Under the pieces are notes generated by a model that was given only the letters and a program-made list of their open reading frames with translations, did not search any database and had not been told where the DNA came from. The translations under genes were made by a program, and so were the position numbers. A stretch of 7,807 bases of DNA, from contig JAIPEK010000103.1 of NCBI GenBank assembly GCA_021737205.1, positions 1-7,807 of the forward strand. The letters are read 5' to 3'. Shown here piece by piece: positions 1 to 6,158 of the stretch (its first letter is position 1; each line of letters starts with the position of its first letter). The DNA is from Desulfarculaceae bacterium. Its GTDB lineage: Bacteria; Desulfobacterota; Desulfobacteria; Desulfobacterales; Desulfobacteraceae.

Positions 1-97
1 GGCCATGCTGGAAATGGAGCTTTCCGACCTGATCGCCGAAACCATAACCGGCATGAAACCGGTGGCGGAGCAGATCGGCCTGAAAGGCACCCTGTAA
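1..97 (+). CDS. C-terminal end of an unidentified protein (5' truncated)
   Basis: An open frame enters from the left edge (first full codon at 2) and ends with TAA at 95-97. It encodes 31 residues, roughly AMLEMELSDLIAETITGMKP followed by VAEQIGLKGTL. The piece looks helical and amphipathic, with no membrane segment and no motif I can assign. Codon use resembles the genes downstream. It lies 187 bp upstream of the diguanylate cyclase start and on the same strand, with a promoter in between, so it probably belongs to a separate transcription unit. I do not recognise the family. Only the open frame, a plausible protein composition and a clean stop support it as coding. Confidence 0.5.
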   Translation, partial: AMLEMELSDLIAETITGMKPVAEQIGLKGTL

Positions 98-214
98 GCC
101 TTGTCAATTTCATGACGCTTCTCCTGCATTTTTTTCCGGCCCGGTTGACACCCTATCGCTTGTTTTTTTCGCAACATTTTGTTTTCAAAGGAAATACCGG
201 TTTTTATGTCTCAA

Positions 215-230
215 TGGCATTCAAATTGCA
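215..230 (+). promoter_or_regulatory. Sigma-54 (RpoN) -24/-12 promoter for the diguanylate cyclase gene
   Basis: The sequence TGGCAT-TCAAA-TTGCA matches the sigma-54 consensus TGGCAC-N5-TTGC(A/T). The invariant GG (216-217) and GC (228-229) are separated by exactly 10 bp. A transcript would begin near 241, about 43 nt ahead of the ATG at 284 and upstream of its ribosome-binding site. Such promoters need an enhancer-binding activator ATPase. No activator site was identified in the preceding bases 98-214, which otherwise hold nothing I can name. Confidence 0.6.
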
Positions 231-283
231 ATATCTGCTTCTTAAATGGAAATGGACACAGTATCCAAAGGAGCGGAATACAG

Positions 284-1357
284 ATGAAGACAATCGACCG
301 GTTTCAGAAAAAAATGACGGCGGCACTTTCCATGCTCTTCGGCTCGGCGGCCAGAGACGCCGACCACAGGAGGCTGGCACGGTATATCATATCACTGAAC
401 CAGAAGGAATCTCCTGAAGAGATCATCAATGAGCTGGCCAGCTGCCTGAAAAATATTCTGAACTACCGGCTTTTCGGTTTCGCCGTTAAAAAAGATGAAA
501 CCACGGATGCCTGGATCGATCCACAGATGTACAAGCATTCCCTGGAAGAGGTTATCAGAAAAGATTTTCATCTGGAGAACCGGTTTCAGATCAACTACCT
601 CAACCACCGGCTCGATCCGGATGAATCCGTAGGCAAAAAATTCAGCATGGAAAATCTTACCACCTATACACTGGGCAGCGAAGATTACCAGGCAAAGGTG
701 TACATGCTCGCCGCCGACCGTGCTATGGACCGACACGGAGATATGGTCCAGATGATCCTTCAGAGCACCCAGGCGGCGCTTTCCAAACAGATCAGCATCG
801 AGAGGCTTACGGACGCGGCCATCATCGATCCGCTCACCGGCTGCTACAATCGGCGGGAGCTTGAGAACCAGCTGAAAAAAAACATGGCTCACGCGGCCCG
901 GCACAACAACGACCTGTCTGTCTTCATGTTCGATCTGGATCACTTCAAGGATATCAACGACCGGTACGGACATCCGGCAGGAGACCGGGTGCTCATGGAA
1001 GTCGCTTCCACCGTACGCGCAAACATCCGGCAGGGTGATATCCTGGCAAGATACGGGGGTGAGGAATTCATCGCCATCCTTCCGGAAACCGATCGACAAA
1101 AGGCCAAGGAACTGGCCGAACGGCTCAGGGAAAAGATTTCCCGTCTTGAAATTCAAAGCGGAGACCGCACCATCAGTGTGACCGCAAGTTTCGGTGTGGT
1201 CCGGATGCGGCCGGATTCCACAATGGACCGCCTGATAGCGGACGCGGACATCATGCTGTACAAAGCAAAGAAAAACGGACGCAACACCATAATGCCCGGC
1301 CTGATCAAAGTTTGTCCCCCCAAGGCCTCCGGAATCAAGGAAAGCTCCTTCGTGTAA
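284..1357 (+). CDS. Diguanylate cyclase (GGDEF domain, GGEEF active site, RxxD I-site)
   Basis: A 357-residue soluble protein that should make cyclic di-GMP from two GTP. The GGDEF domain starts at DPLTGCYNRR (from residue 182). It carries the active-site loop RYGGEEF (GGEEF at 258-262) and an intact inhibitory site RQGD (R249 to D252) at the canonical distance upstream, as in PleD. Both catalytic activity and product feedback inhibition are therefore expected. Residues about 40-165 have alternating strand and helix character and may be a divergent GAF-like sensor; this is inference. No signal peptide or membrane segment is visible. I chose ATG 284 because AAAGGAG (267-273) lies 10 nt upstream. 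The frame stays open back to ATG 179 and ATG 206, but those starts lack a comparable ribosome-binding site and would place the sigma-54 promoter inside the gene. The final residues, about 345-357, lie beyond the domain and are unremarkable. Confidence 0.9.
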   Translation: MKTIDRFQKKMTAALSMLFGSAARDADHRRLARYIISLNQKESPEEIINELASCLKNILNYRLFGFAVKKDETTDAWIDPQMYKHSLEEVIRKDFHLENRFQINYLNHRLDPDESVGKKFSMENLTTYTLGSEDYQAKVYMLAADRAMDRHGDMVQMILQSTQAALSKQISIERLTDAAIIDPLTGCYNRRELENQLKKNMAHAARHNNDLSVFMFDLDHFKDINDRYGHPAGDRVLMEVASTVRANIRQGDILARYGGEEFIAILPETDRQKAKELAERLREKISRLEIQSGDRTISVTASFGVVRMRPDSTMDRLIADADIMLYKAKKNGRNTIMPGLIKVCPPKASGIKESSFV

Positions 1358-1378
1358 AATTTCACTCCTTGATTTTTT
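1333..1378 (+). terminator. Probable intrinsic terminator of the diguanylate cyclase gene
   Basis: AATCAAGGA (1333-1341) pairs perfectly with TCCTTGATT (1366-1374). The pairing is followed at once by a run of T that ends at 1378. The left arm is inside the last codons of the diguanylate cyclase gene and the right arm lies after its stop. The 24-nt loop is large for a classical terminator, although GTG/CAC inside it can pair. A competing small hairpin, AAGGA-AAGC-TCCTT (1337-1350), would block the larger stem. Confidence 0.45.
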
Positions 1379-1397
1379 CCCTTCCTTACCGTACTAT
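1369..1397 (+). promoter_or_regulatory. Candidate sigma-70-type promoter for the cheD operon
   Basis: TTGATT (1369-1374) and TACTAT (1392-1397) each match 4 of 6 consensus bases and are separated by 17 bp. A transcript would start near 1404 and run through the CheA relic into cheD. The -35 hexamer overlaps the right arm of the terminator, so the two calls partly compete. No sigma-54 or FliA-type site was found between 1358 and 1587. The match is modest. Confidence 0.3.
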
Positions 1398-1486
1398 TGA
1401 TTGAATTCATAGTCCAAAACCGCAAAGCCGATACGTTGGACGGTGTCACCCGAGCATTCAACTTGTATGTCAAAAAACCAACGGAC

Positions 1487-1564
1487 GGCGGCGCCATTCT
1501 CGGGGACGGAAAAGTCGGTTTGATTTTGGATATCCAGAGTATATTCGATCCGGCGGAAGAATAA
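1487..1564 (+). pseudogene. C-terminal relic of chemotaxis kinase CheA
   Basis: In one frame, bases 1487-1564 read GGAILGDGKVGLILDI then QSIFDPAEE and a TAA stop at 1562-1564. This fits the last beta-strands of the CheW-like regulatory domain at the C-terminus of CheA, where family members end in a (G/A)ATILGDGRVALILDV-type sequence. Upstream in the same frame (1373-1486) there is no convincing CheA sequence, although residues such as LYVKK at 1463-1477 could be a degraded continuation. There is no ATG start or ribosome-binding site. The P1, dimerisation, ATPase and most of the CheW-like domain are missing. The relic lies directly before cheD, in the place where an intact cheA would be natural, so an internal deletion or a recombination scar is the simplest explanation. 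A short functional CheW-tail peptide is unlikely. Confidence 0.65.
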
Positions 1565-1587
1565 CGGCGGAAAAAGGAAAAATACCA

Positions 1588-2067
1588 TTGCGCAGAATCG
1601 TCGGTGTGGCGGACATGCAGGTAAGCAACGACCCCGGAGAGGTCCTGGTCACCTATTCCCTGGGATCCTGCATCGGGATTGTGATATATGACGAGACCGC
1701 CCGTGCCGGAGGGATTCTCCACTATATGCTGCCGGATTCGTCCATGGACAGGGGAAAAGCCGCTGAAAAACCGTACATGTTTGCAGACACGGGTATCCCC
1801 AGGCTTTTCAAACACTCGTACCAGCTCGGAGCCAGAAAGAACCGGATTCGGGTCTATGTAGCAGGAGGCGCGGAGATTCTCGACCAGGAAGGTTTTTTCA
1901 ATATCGGCAAGAGAAACTATATGGCGCTGAAAAAAATTTTTTTCAAGAACAACGTCCTGATCGACAGCGAAAACGTAGGCGGGAACGTCAACCGGACCGT
2001 ACGGCTCGAGATCGGCACGGGCGACATCCATGTCAAAACCTCGGGATCAAAGGAAGTAAGAATATGA
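1588..2067 (+). CDS. cheD: CheD, chemoreceptor glutamine deamidase
   Basis: A 159-residue cytoplasmic enzyme that deamidates specific glutamines of methyl-accepting receptors. In several bacteria it also binds the CheY-P phosphatase CheC. The catalytic set is intact: Thr22, Cys28 in TYSLGSC and His45 in LHYMLP, at nearly the spacing known for Thermotoga CheD (T21, C27, H44). Further family marks are AGGAEIL, IGKRN and the late VGGNVNRTVRLE block. The length is normal for the family. The start is TTG at 1588, with AAGGA (1574-1578) 9 nt upstream; no ATG is available near the conserved N-terminus. The stop overlaps the next gene by ATGA, which implies translational coupling. A CheX-like phosphatase lies two genes downstream, so a CheD-phosphatase partnership is possible but is not shown by the sequence. 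Confidence 0.93.
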   Translation: MRRIVGVADMQVSNDPGEVLVTYSLGSCIGIVIYDETARAGGILHYMLPDSSMDRGKAAEKPYMFADTGIPRLFKHSYQLGARKNRIRVYVAGGAEILDQEGFFNIGKRNYMALKKIFFKNNVLIDSENVGGNVNRTVRLEIGTGDIHVKTSGSKEVRI

Positions 2068-2912
2068 GTGCGATACAGGAGCTCATAAAAGAGATCAAAA
2101 GCCTGAAACCGGTTCCGGCCGTGGTCTCCCAGCTGATCGAGATCGTGGACACCCAGGGCGCTTCCATGAAAGACATTGCCGGGGTCATCAAATACGATCC
2201 GGTGGTGACGGCCAATCTTTTGAAAACCTGTAATTCCGCCTACTTCGGGTTAAAGAACCCGGCTGAGTCCGTGGAGGACGCCGTATCCATGCTCGGGGTG
2301 GACCAGGTGGTCGAACTTGTGCTGCTGAAATCAGCGAACGGACTTATGGGAAAAGAGAACATCGGGTATGGAATCCGGGAAGACGCCATGTGGAAGTATG
2401 CGGTATCTTCGGCCATGATCGCAAAACAGATCGCCGCCCGGCTTGAAATCGGCAACCGGAACACCATTTTTACGGCCGCCCTTTTAAAGGATATCGGCAA
2501 AACCGTCCTGGACCGGTTTATTGCCGACCGCTTCGACAGAATCAATTTTCTCGTGCAAAACCACAACCTGAGTTTCCGGGAGGCGGAAAAAAAGGTCATC
2601 GGCGTGGATCATGCCGAACTCGGCGGAATGATCGCAAAAATGTGGAAGTTCAGCCCAAGAATGGTCAAAATCATCCGGCACCATCATCTGAATGACGAAA
2701 CCATGAAAAAGGACCGGGAGGTGCTCACTGTATATCTTGCCGACTGTATCTGCATGATGATGGGATTCGCCGTGGGAGCGGACGGGCTCGCCTACCGGTT
2801 TCACAGGCATGCGGCACAAGAACTCGGCCTGACCGCGGACGATATCTCAGACATGATTGCCGAATTCACCTTTCAGATGGAAGAGGTGGAAAACCTTTTG
2901 AAAATGGTGTAA
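2064..2912 (+). CDS. HDOD domain signalling protein
   Basis: A 282-residue protein made almost wholly of one HDOD domain, the HD-related output domain found in many signalling proteins. It begins with the usual LKPVPAVVSQLIEIVD block. It continues with IKYDPVVTANLLKTCNSAYF and the SVEDAVSMLGVDQVVELVL segment, then ALLKDIGK (142-146), GVDHAELG (His183) and RHHH (206-208). Compared with true HD phosphohydrolases, the HD pair is replaced by Lys142-Asp143, so a phosphodiesterase role is unlikely, as for HDOD proteins generally. The biochemical function of the family is poorly known; some members affect motility, biofilm or stress signalling. There is no receiver or GGDEF domain fused to it. The start ATG overlaps the cheD stop and has AAAGGAAG upstream (2049-2056). 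Its place inside the che operon suggests a role coupled to the CheY output, which is inference. Confidence 0.88.
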   Translation: MSAIQELIKEIKSLKPVPAVVSQLIEIVDTQGASMKDIAGVIKYDPVVTANLLKTCNSAYFGLKNPAESVEDAVSMLGVDQVVELVLLKSANGLMGKENIGYGIREDAMWKYAVSSAMIAKQIAARLEIGNRNTIFTAALLKDIGKTVLDRFIADRFDRINFLVQNHNLSFREAEKKVIGVDHAELGGMIAKMWKFSPRMVKIIRHHHLNDETMKKDREVLTVYLADCICMMMGFAVGADGLAYRFHRHAAQELGLTADDISDMIAEFTFQMEEVENLLKMV

Positions 2913-2945
2913 TCAATTGAAAAATATCTAACAAAGGATGAGTCT

Positions 2946-3371
2946 ATGCCCTTTACCATACTGCTGACGGATGATTCGTCTCCCATGCGAAAGGTTCTGA
3001 AAAAAACGTTCAAAGCCGCAGGATACAGTGATTCTGAATTTCTGGAAGCGGCCGACGGAAAACAGGGCCTTGAAAAACTCGAAAACCAGCCGGTGGATAT
3101 CGTGATCACCGACTACACCATGCCGGAAATGGACGGCCTGGAGATGATCAGTTCCATGAAAAAAGACCCTGCTTTGGCTCACATCCCGGTGGTGGTGGTT
3201 ACCACGGAGGGAAGCAGTGAAATCATAGATAAATTCATGGAACAGGGAGCACACGGCTACATCAAAAAGCCTTTTACCCCGGAGCAGGTACGGGACCTTC
3301 TGGTACAAATCCTTGGAGAATCCGATTATGATGCAGAATCTGATGGAACAGACAGCGACCTCGACTTCTGA
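2946..3371 (+). CDS. cheY: CheY-type single-domain response regulator with acidic tail
   Basis: A 141-residue receiver protein. The acidic pocket is Asp9-Asp10, the phosphoacceptor is Asp56 in VITDYTMPEMDG, the switch Thr is Thr86 (VVVVTTEG), the aromatic switch is Tyr105 and the conserved Lys is Lys108 in IKKPF. These all agree with CheY-type regulators that are phosphorylated by CheA and act on the motor or another target. No DNA-binding domain follows. The fold should end near residue 124. The remaining 17 residues, ESDYDAESDGTDSDLDF, hold eight Asp/Glu and are an unusual extension for a CheY of normal length (about 120-130). That tail is encoded where the next gene begins. AAAGGATG (2933-2940) precedes ATG 2946, 33 bp after the HDOD stop. 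Confidence 0.9.
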   Translation: MPFTILLTDDSSPMRKVLKKTFKAAGYSDSEFLEAADGKQGLEKLENQPVDIVITDYTMPEMDGLEMISSMKKDPALAHIPVVVVTTEGSSEIIDKFMEQGAHGYIKKPFTPEQVRDLLVQILGESDYDAESDGTDSDLDF

Positions 3372-3810
3372 AGTCATGGAAACGATGTTTTTCCTTCCGG
3401 TGGAGAAAAACACGGGGATATCCATCGAGGAATCCGGGCTGTGCGGCCCGGACGAGGTCCGGGCGGCCGGGATCTCTTTTTCCGGGGCCGTGTCCGGCCG
3501 AATCCGCATTTTCGTACCAGAGACCCTTCTTCGCATGATGGCCGGGAACTTTATGGGACTCAACACCGAAGAGGTCTCAACAGATGATACTGCCGGCACA
3601 CTCACAGAAGCGTTGAACATGATCGCCGGCAATGCGCTCAGGAAAATCGACGACCGGGTTTCCTCGCATCTGGGCCTTCCCGAACCCATTGACCCGCATG
3701 ACCTCCGGAAAACCGCAGCCCCTGTCATCTTCGAGACCATCGGCGGGCGGCTTGCCATCGACGCGGAGCTCCGGCAGCCTTCCGGCACCGACCAAAAGGG
3801 TGAAGCCTGA
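3328..3810 (+). CDS. cheX: CheX-like CheY-P phosphatase
   Basis: A protein of 160 residues with the CheC/CheX/FliY phosphatase signature. Glu94 and Asn97 in TEALNMIAGN fit the ExxN catalytic motif, and GN follows at 101-102 as in CheX-type domains. Only one such motif is present, as in CheX and unlike the two of CheC. It should dephosphorylate CheY-P and so end the signal. The likely partner is the cheY gene just upstream. I chose ATG 3328 because GGAG (3315-3318) lies 9 nt before it. TTG 3313 and ATG 3331 are alternatives. The gene overlaps the end of cheY by 44 bp in another frame, and its stop is 1 bp before cheB. The family is fairly clear; the exact CheX name rests on motif and context. 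Confidence 0.78.
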   Translation: MMQNLMEQTATSTSEVMETMFFLPVEKNTGISIEESGLCGPDEVRAAGISFSGAVSGRIRIFVPETLLRMMAGNFMGLNTEEVSTDDTAGTLTEALNMIAGNALRKIDDRVSSHLGLPEPIDPHDLRKTAAPVIFETIGGRLAIDAELRQPSGTDQKGEA

Positions 3811-3811
3811 C

Positions 3812-4849
3812 ATGAGCATCAGGGTCATCGTGGTGGATGATTCCGCCATCGTCCGAAAGGTCCTGTCCAAAGAGCTTTCCTCTCAAAAGGATATCGAGGT
3901 GGTGGCAACCGCACCGGATCCATATGTGGCAAGGGATAAAATCGTTCAACTGGAACCGGACGTGATCACGCTTGACATTGAAATGCCGCGCATGGACGGC
4001 ATCACCTTTTTAAAAAAGCTCATGAAGCACAAGCCCATGCCCGTGGTCATTGTCAGTTCATTGACACCCAAGGGCAGCGACCTTGCCCTCGAAGCCATAG
4101 AGTCAGGCGCCCTCGAAGTGGTTTCCAAACCGAGCGCAGCTTATTCCGTAGGGGACATGGGAGAAGTTCTGGCGGAAAAAATCAGGGGCGCGGCAGGTGC
4201 GGATATATCCAAAAAGCGGGAGCTTTCCGCCCACAAGACCGCTCCGGCCAAAATCCAGTCCACCGCTCTTTCCGAAACCACCAACAAACTGATCGCAGTG
4301 GGCGCTTCAACAGGCGGCACCGAAGCCATCAGACGGGTGCTGGAACCTTTGCCCGTGAACTCCCCGGGAGTGCTGGTGGTCCAGCACATGCCCGCCCAGT
4401 TCACCAGAAGTTTTGCCATGCGCCTGGACACGCTGTGCAAAATCCGGGTCAAGGAAGCAGAGGACGGAGATACGGTGACAAACGGAACCGCTCTGGTGGC
4501 GCCGGGGAACTATCACATGCTGCTGGACCGGAGCGGGGCCAGATACTTCGTCAGAATCCGGCAGGGCCCCCTGGTCCATCACCAGCGGCCTGCAGTGGAT
4601 GTTCTTTTCAAATCCGCTGCCCGGCACGCCGGTGCCAATGCGTTGGGCATCATCCTCACCGGAATGGGAACGGATGGTGCTGAAGGGCTTTCGGCCATGA
4701 AATCGGCCGGGGCCGTAACCATCGCCCAGGATGAAAACTCCTGCGTGGTATACGGCATGCCGCTGGAAGCGGTGAAACAGAATGCGGTCCATCACGTGGC
4801 GGACATCAATGCCATCGCCGATCTTGCCTTGAGTAAAATCACCCGCTAA
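3812..4849 (+). CDS. cheB: CheB, chemoreceptor methylesterase/deamidase response regulator
   Basis: A 345-residue two-domain enzyme, very near the usual length of about 350. The N-terminal receiver has Asp9-Asp10 and phosphoacceptor Asp55 (LDIEMPRMDG). A linker at about 125-155 leads to the C-terminal esterase with catalytic triad Ser166 (GASTGG), His192 (VQHMP) and Asp288 (GMGTDG). The spacing equals that of the enteric enzyme (164/190/286). It removes methyl groups from receptor glutamates and can deamidate receptor glutamines once phosphorylated by CheA. The frame is open further upstream, but ATG 3812 starts the conserved MSIRVIVVDDS and has AAGGG (3796-3800) before it. It is 1 bp after the cheX-like stop. 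No CheR methyltransferase is in the window, so adaptation must depend on one encoded elsewhere. Its TAA overlaps the TAG of the convergent methyltransferase gene. Confidence 0.96.
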   Translation: MSIRVIVVDDSAIVRKVLSKELSSQKDIEVVATAPDPYVARDKIVQLEPDVITLDIEMPRMDGITFLKKLMKHKPMPVVIVSSLTPKGSDLALEAIESGALEVVSKPSAAYSVGDMGEVLAEKIRGAAGADISKKRELSAHKTAPAKIQSTALSETTNKLIAVGASTGGTEAIRRVLEPLPVNSPGVLVVQHMPAQFTRSFAMRLDTLCKIRVKEAEDGDTVTNGTALVAPGNYHMLLDRSGARYFVRIRQGPLVHHQRPAVDVLFKSAARHAGANALGIILTGMGTDGAEGLSAMKSAGAVTIAQDENSCVVYGMPLEAVKQNAVHHVADINAIADLALSKITR

Positions 4850-6024
4850 ACCTTTCCCGTCAGTGCAAACACATCCAGCCCCCCGTGAAAAAACGGGGAG
4901 ATCCGGCACTTGAACCCGGACAGTTCAGCCAGGGAGCGGTCCGGTATCACAATGCCGGTTCGCCACCCTTTAAAATCGGCCCCAAGCTTTTCAAAAATTT
5001 CCTGAAAAAAAGCGCGGGTTTCATCCCGGCTTCCCATACGCTTGCCGTATGGGGGATTCAGAACGAGGAGTCCCTTATTGGGAAAATCTGCAGCAGTCAG
5101 ATCAAAAAAATCTTTTTTTTCAATCCGGATAAAATCGTGCAGTCCGCATGCGTTCATACGGTTTTCAAAAAAATCCAGTGCCCTGTCGTCTATGTCAAAG
5201 GCAAAAACCGACTTTTCTTTGGCTTTGGCAAATTGTTCGGCCGCCTTTTTTCTTATATGGGCGAGCTGTGCCGGCCGGAAACAGGGCCAGTTTTCGAACG
5301 CGAAACCGCGGAAATATCCCGGCGGAATCCGTTTTTTGATCATGGCCGCCTCCAGGGAAAAGGTGCCGGACCCGCACATGGGATCGGCCAAAATGTCCTC
5401 CGGCGAGAATCCGGCCCGCTGCAGCAGGGCAAAGGCGAGATTTTCCCGAATGGGCGCTTTGCCCGCCATTTCCTTGACACCTCTTTTGAACAGAAGATCT
5501 CCGCTGCTGTCTATTGATATCTCGAACCGGTCATTTTCCGCACGTACGTAGAGCTTGACCAAGGGGCGGCCTTCCGCCGAATCTGCTGAAGAAATCCCGT
5601 CTTTTTCCGCTTTTTTTGAAACAATGCCGACCAGTCTTTCTTCAACAGCTCCGGTATGATAGAGCCTCGATTTCGAACAGGAAACCGAGTATTCCACTGC
5701 AGCATCGGAAGGGACATACAATTCCCAGTCCACGTTTGACGCTTTTTTCTCCAGTTCTGCAAAACTTTCCGCCCGGAAGCCGCAGATGCGCATCAGAATC
5801 CGTACCGGGCTTCTCAGGTACAGGTTGGCCAAATAGCAGTCATATACTTTTCCGGTGAATTCGACCCCGCCCTTTGTGACGCTTATGCCTGAGGGATCGA
5901 TGCCAAGGCAGGAAAGCTCCTTTCGGCAAATATTCCCGGTTCCCGGCGAACACACGCAAAAAAACGTATGATCCCTTGCCGTCACCCTTCTCTTGATCCG
6001 CTTTTCCATATTACCGACGGTCAT
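4846..6024 (-). CDS. THUMP-domain class I SAM-dependent RNA methyltransferase (RlmL/YpsC-like)
   Basis: A 392-residue cytoplasmic enzyme likely to methylate a guanine N2 of 23S rRNA. It corresponds to the N-terminal RlmL half of the enteric RlmKL fusion and to the single-domain B. subtilis YpsC, which have a similar length. A THUMP RNA-binding region covers about residues 50-170. The linker RGVKEMAGKAPIRENLAFAL (181-200) is typical of the family. The Rossmann domain has motif I DPMCGSG (214-220), an acidic motif II FDIDD (276-280) and catalytic motif IV NPPYGKRM (323-330). ATG 6024 is supported by AAAGGGGAG about 11 nt upstream; an inner ATG at 6009 has none. It reads toward cheB and overlaps its stop. 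No clear promoter lies between it and the cold-shock terminator upstream, so expression may come from read-through or an unseen promoter. The exact target base is inferred from family only. Confidence 0.88.
   Translation of the reverse strand: MTVGNMEKRIKRRVTARDHTFFCVCSPGTGNICRKELSCLGIDPSGISVTKGGVEFTGKVYDCYLANLYLRSPVRILMRICGFRAESFAELEKKASNVDWELYVPSDAAVEYSVSCSKSRLYHTGAVEERLVGIVSKKAEKDGISSADSAEGRPLVKLYVRAENDRFEISIDSSGDLLFKRGVKEMAGKAPIRENLAFALLQRAGFSPEDILADPMCGSGTFSLEAAMIKKRIPPGYFRGFAFENWPCFRPAQLAHIRKKAAEQFAKAKEKSVFAFDIDDRALDFFENRMNACGLHDFIRIEKKDFFDLTAADFPNKGLLVLNPPYGKRMGSRDETRAFFQEIFEKLGADFKGWRTGIVIPDRSLAELSGFKCRISPFFHGGLDVFALTGKV
4881..4898. repeat. Hairpin CCCCGT-N6-ACGGGG just beyond the cheB stop
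   Basis: CCCCGT (4881-4886) and ACGGGG (4893-4898) form a perfect 6-bp stem with loop GAAAAA. It begins 31 nt after the cheB stop, inside the 3' end of the opposite-strand methyltransferase gene. It lacks a following T-run on either strand, so it is not a standard intrinsic terminator. It could stabilise or roughly mark the 3' end of the cheB transcript, or be a chance result of codons in the methyltransferase gene. Confidence 0.25.
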
Positions 6025-6070
6025 GGCGGCTGTTTCTCCCCTTTCAGTGGTTTTTCACCGGTCCCCGAAC

Positions 6071-6108
6071 AAAAAAACCCCTGAACGGGATTCTTTTCCG
6101 TCCAGGGG
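6071..6108 (-). terminator. Intrinsic terminator of the cold-shock gene
   Basis: An 11-bp stem is formed by 6078-6088 and 6098-6108, with outer arms CCCCTG/CAGGGG. In the - strand RNA it is followed directly by seven U (6077-6071). The single irregular position (6084/6102) is A-C on the + strand but a U-G wobble in the - strand RNA, so the hairpin is complete only in the - direction. It lies about 50 nt after the cold-shock stop and before the methyltransferase start. Confidence 0.85.
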
Positions 6109-6158
6109 CTGAATTTTTTCTCGATCAGATGACCCGTAAAGGTCAAATACAAAGAAGG

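Noticed and set aside
179..283. Longer N-terminus for the diguanylate cyclase, starting at ATG 179 or 206
   Set aside because: No good ribosome-binding site comparable to AAAGGAG before 284, no recognisable protein character, and it would overlap the sigma-54 promoter.
375..391. TGGCACGG resembling a sigma-54 -24 element
   Set aside because: No TTGC at the required distance, and it lies inside the diguanylate cyclase coding region.
392..1156. Long - strand open frame opposite the diguanylate cyclase gene
   Set aside because: The + strand encodes a clear GGDEF protein with all motifs; the reverse frame is a shadow of its codon bias.
1394..1588. A 64-codon - strand frame opposite the CheA relic, faintly PilZ-like at its end
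   Set aside because: It begins in the spacer right at the cheD start, has a low-complexity N-terminus and no ribosome-binding site, and the + strand reading matches CheA far better over 1487-1564. The part at 1394-1486 stays unexplained.
3632..3811. Upstream extension of CheB
   Set aside because: It overlaps the cheX-like gene entirely, and CheB homologues begin at the conserved IRVIVVDDS segment served by ATG 3812.
4885..5551. + strand open frames of up to 210 codons opposite the methyltransferase gene
   Set aside because: The - strand protein has a complete set of THUMP/methyltransferase motifs; these are shadows without family resemblance.
6114..6119. T-run making the 6071-6119 hairpin a bidirectional terminator
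   Set aside because: On the + strand the stem has an A-C mismatch and the T-run is displaced by five bases; no + strand gene ends there.
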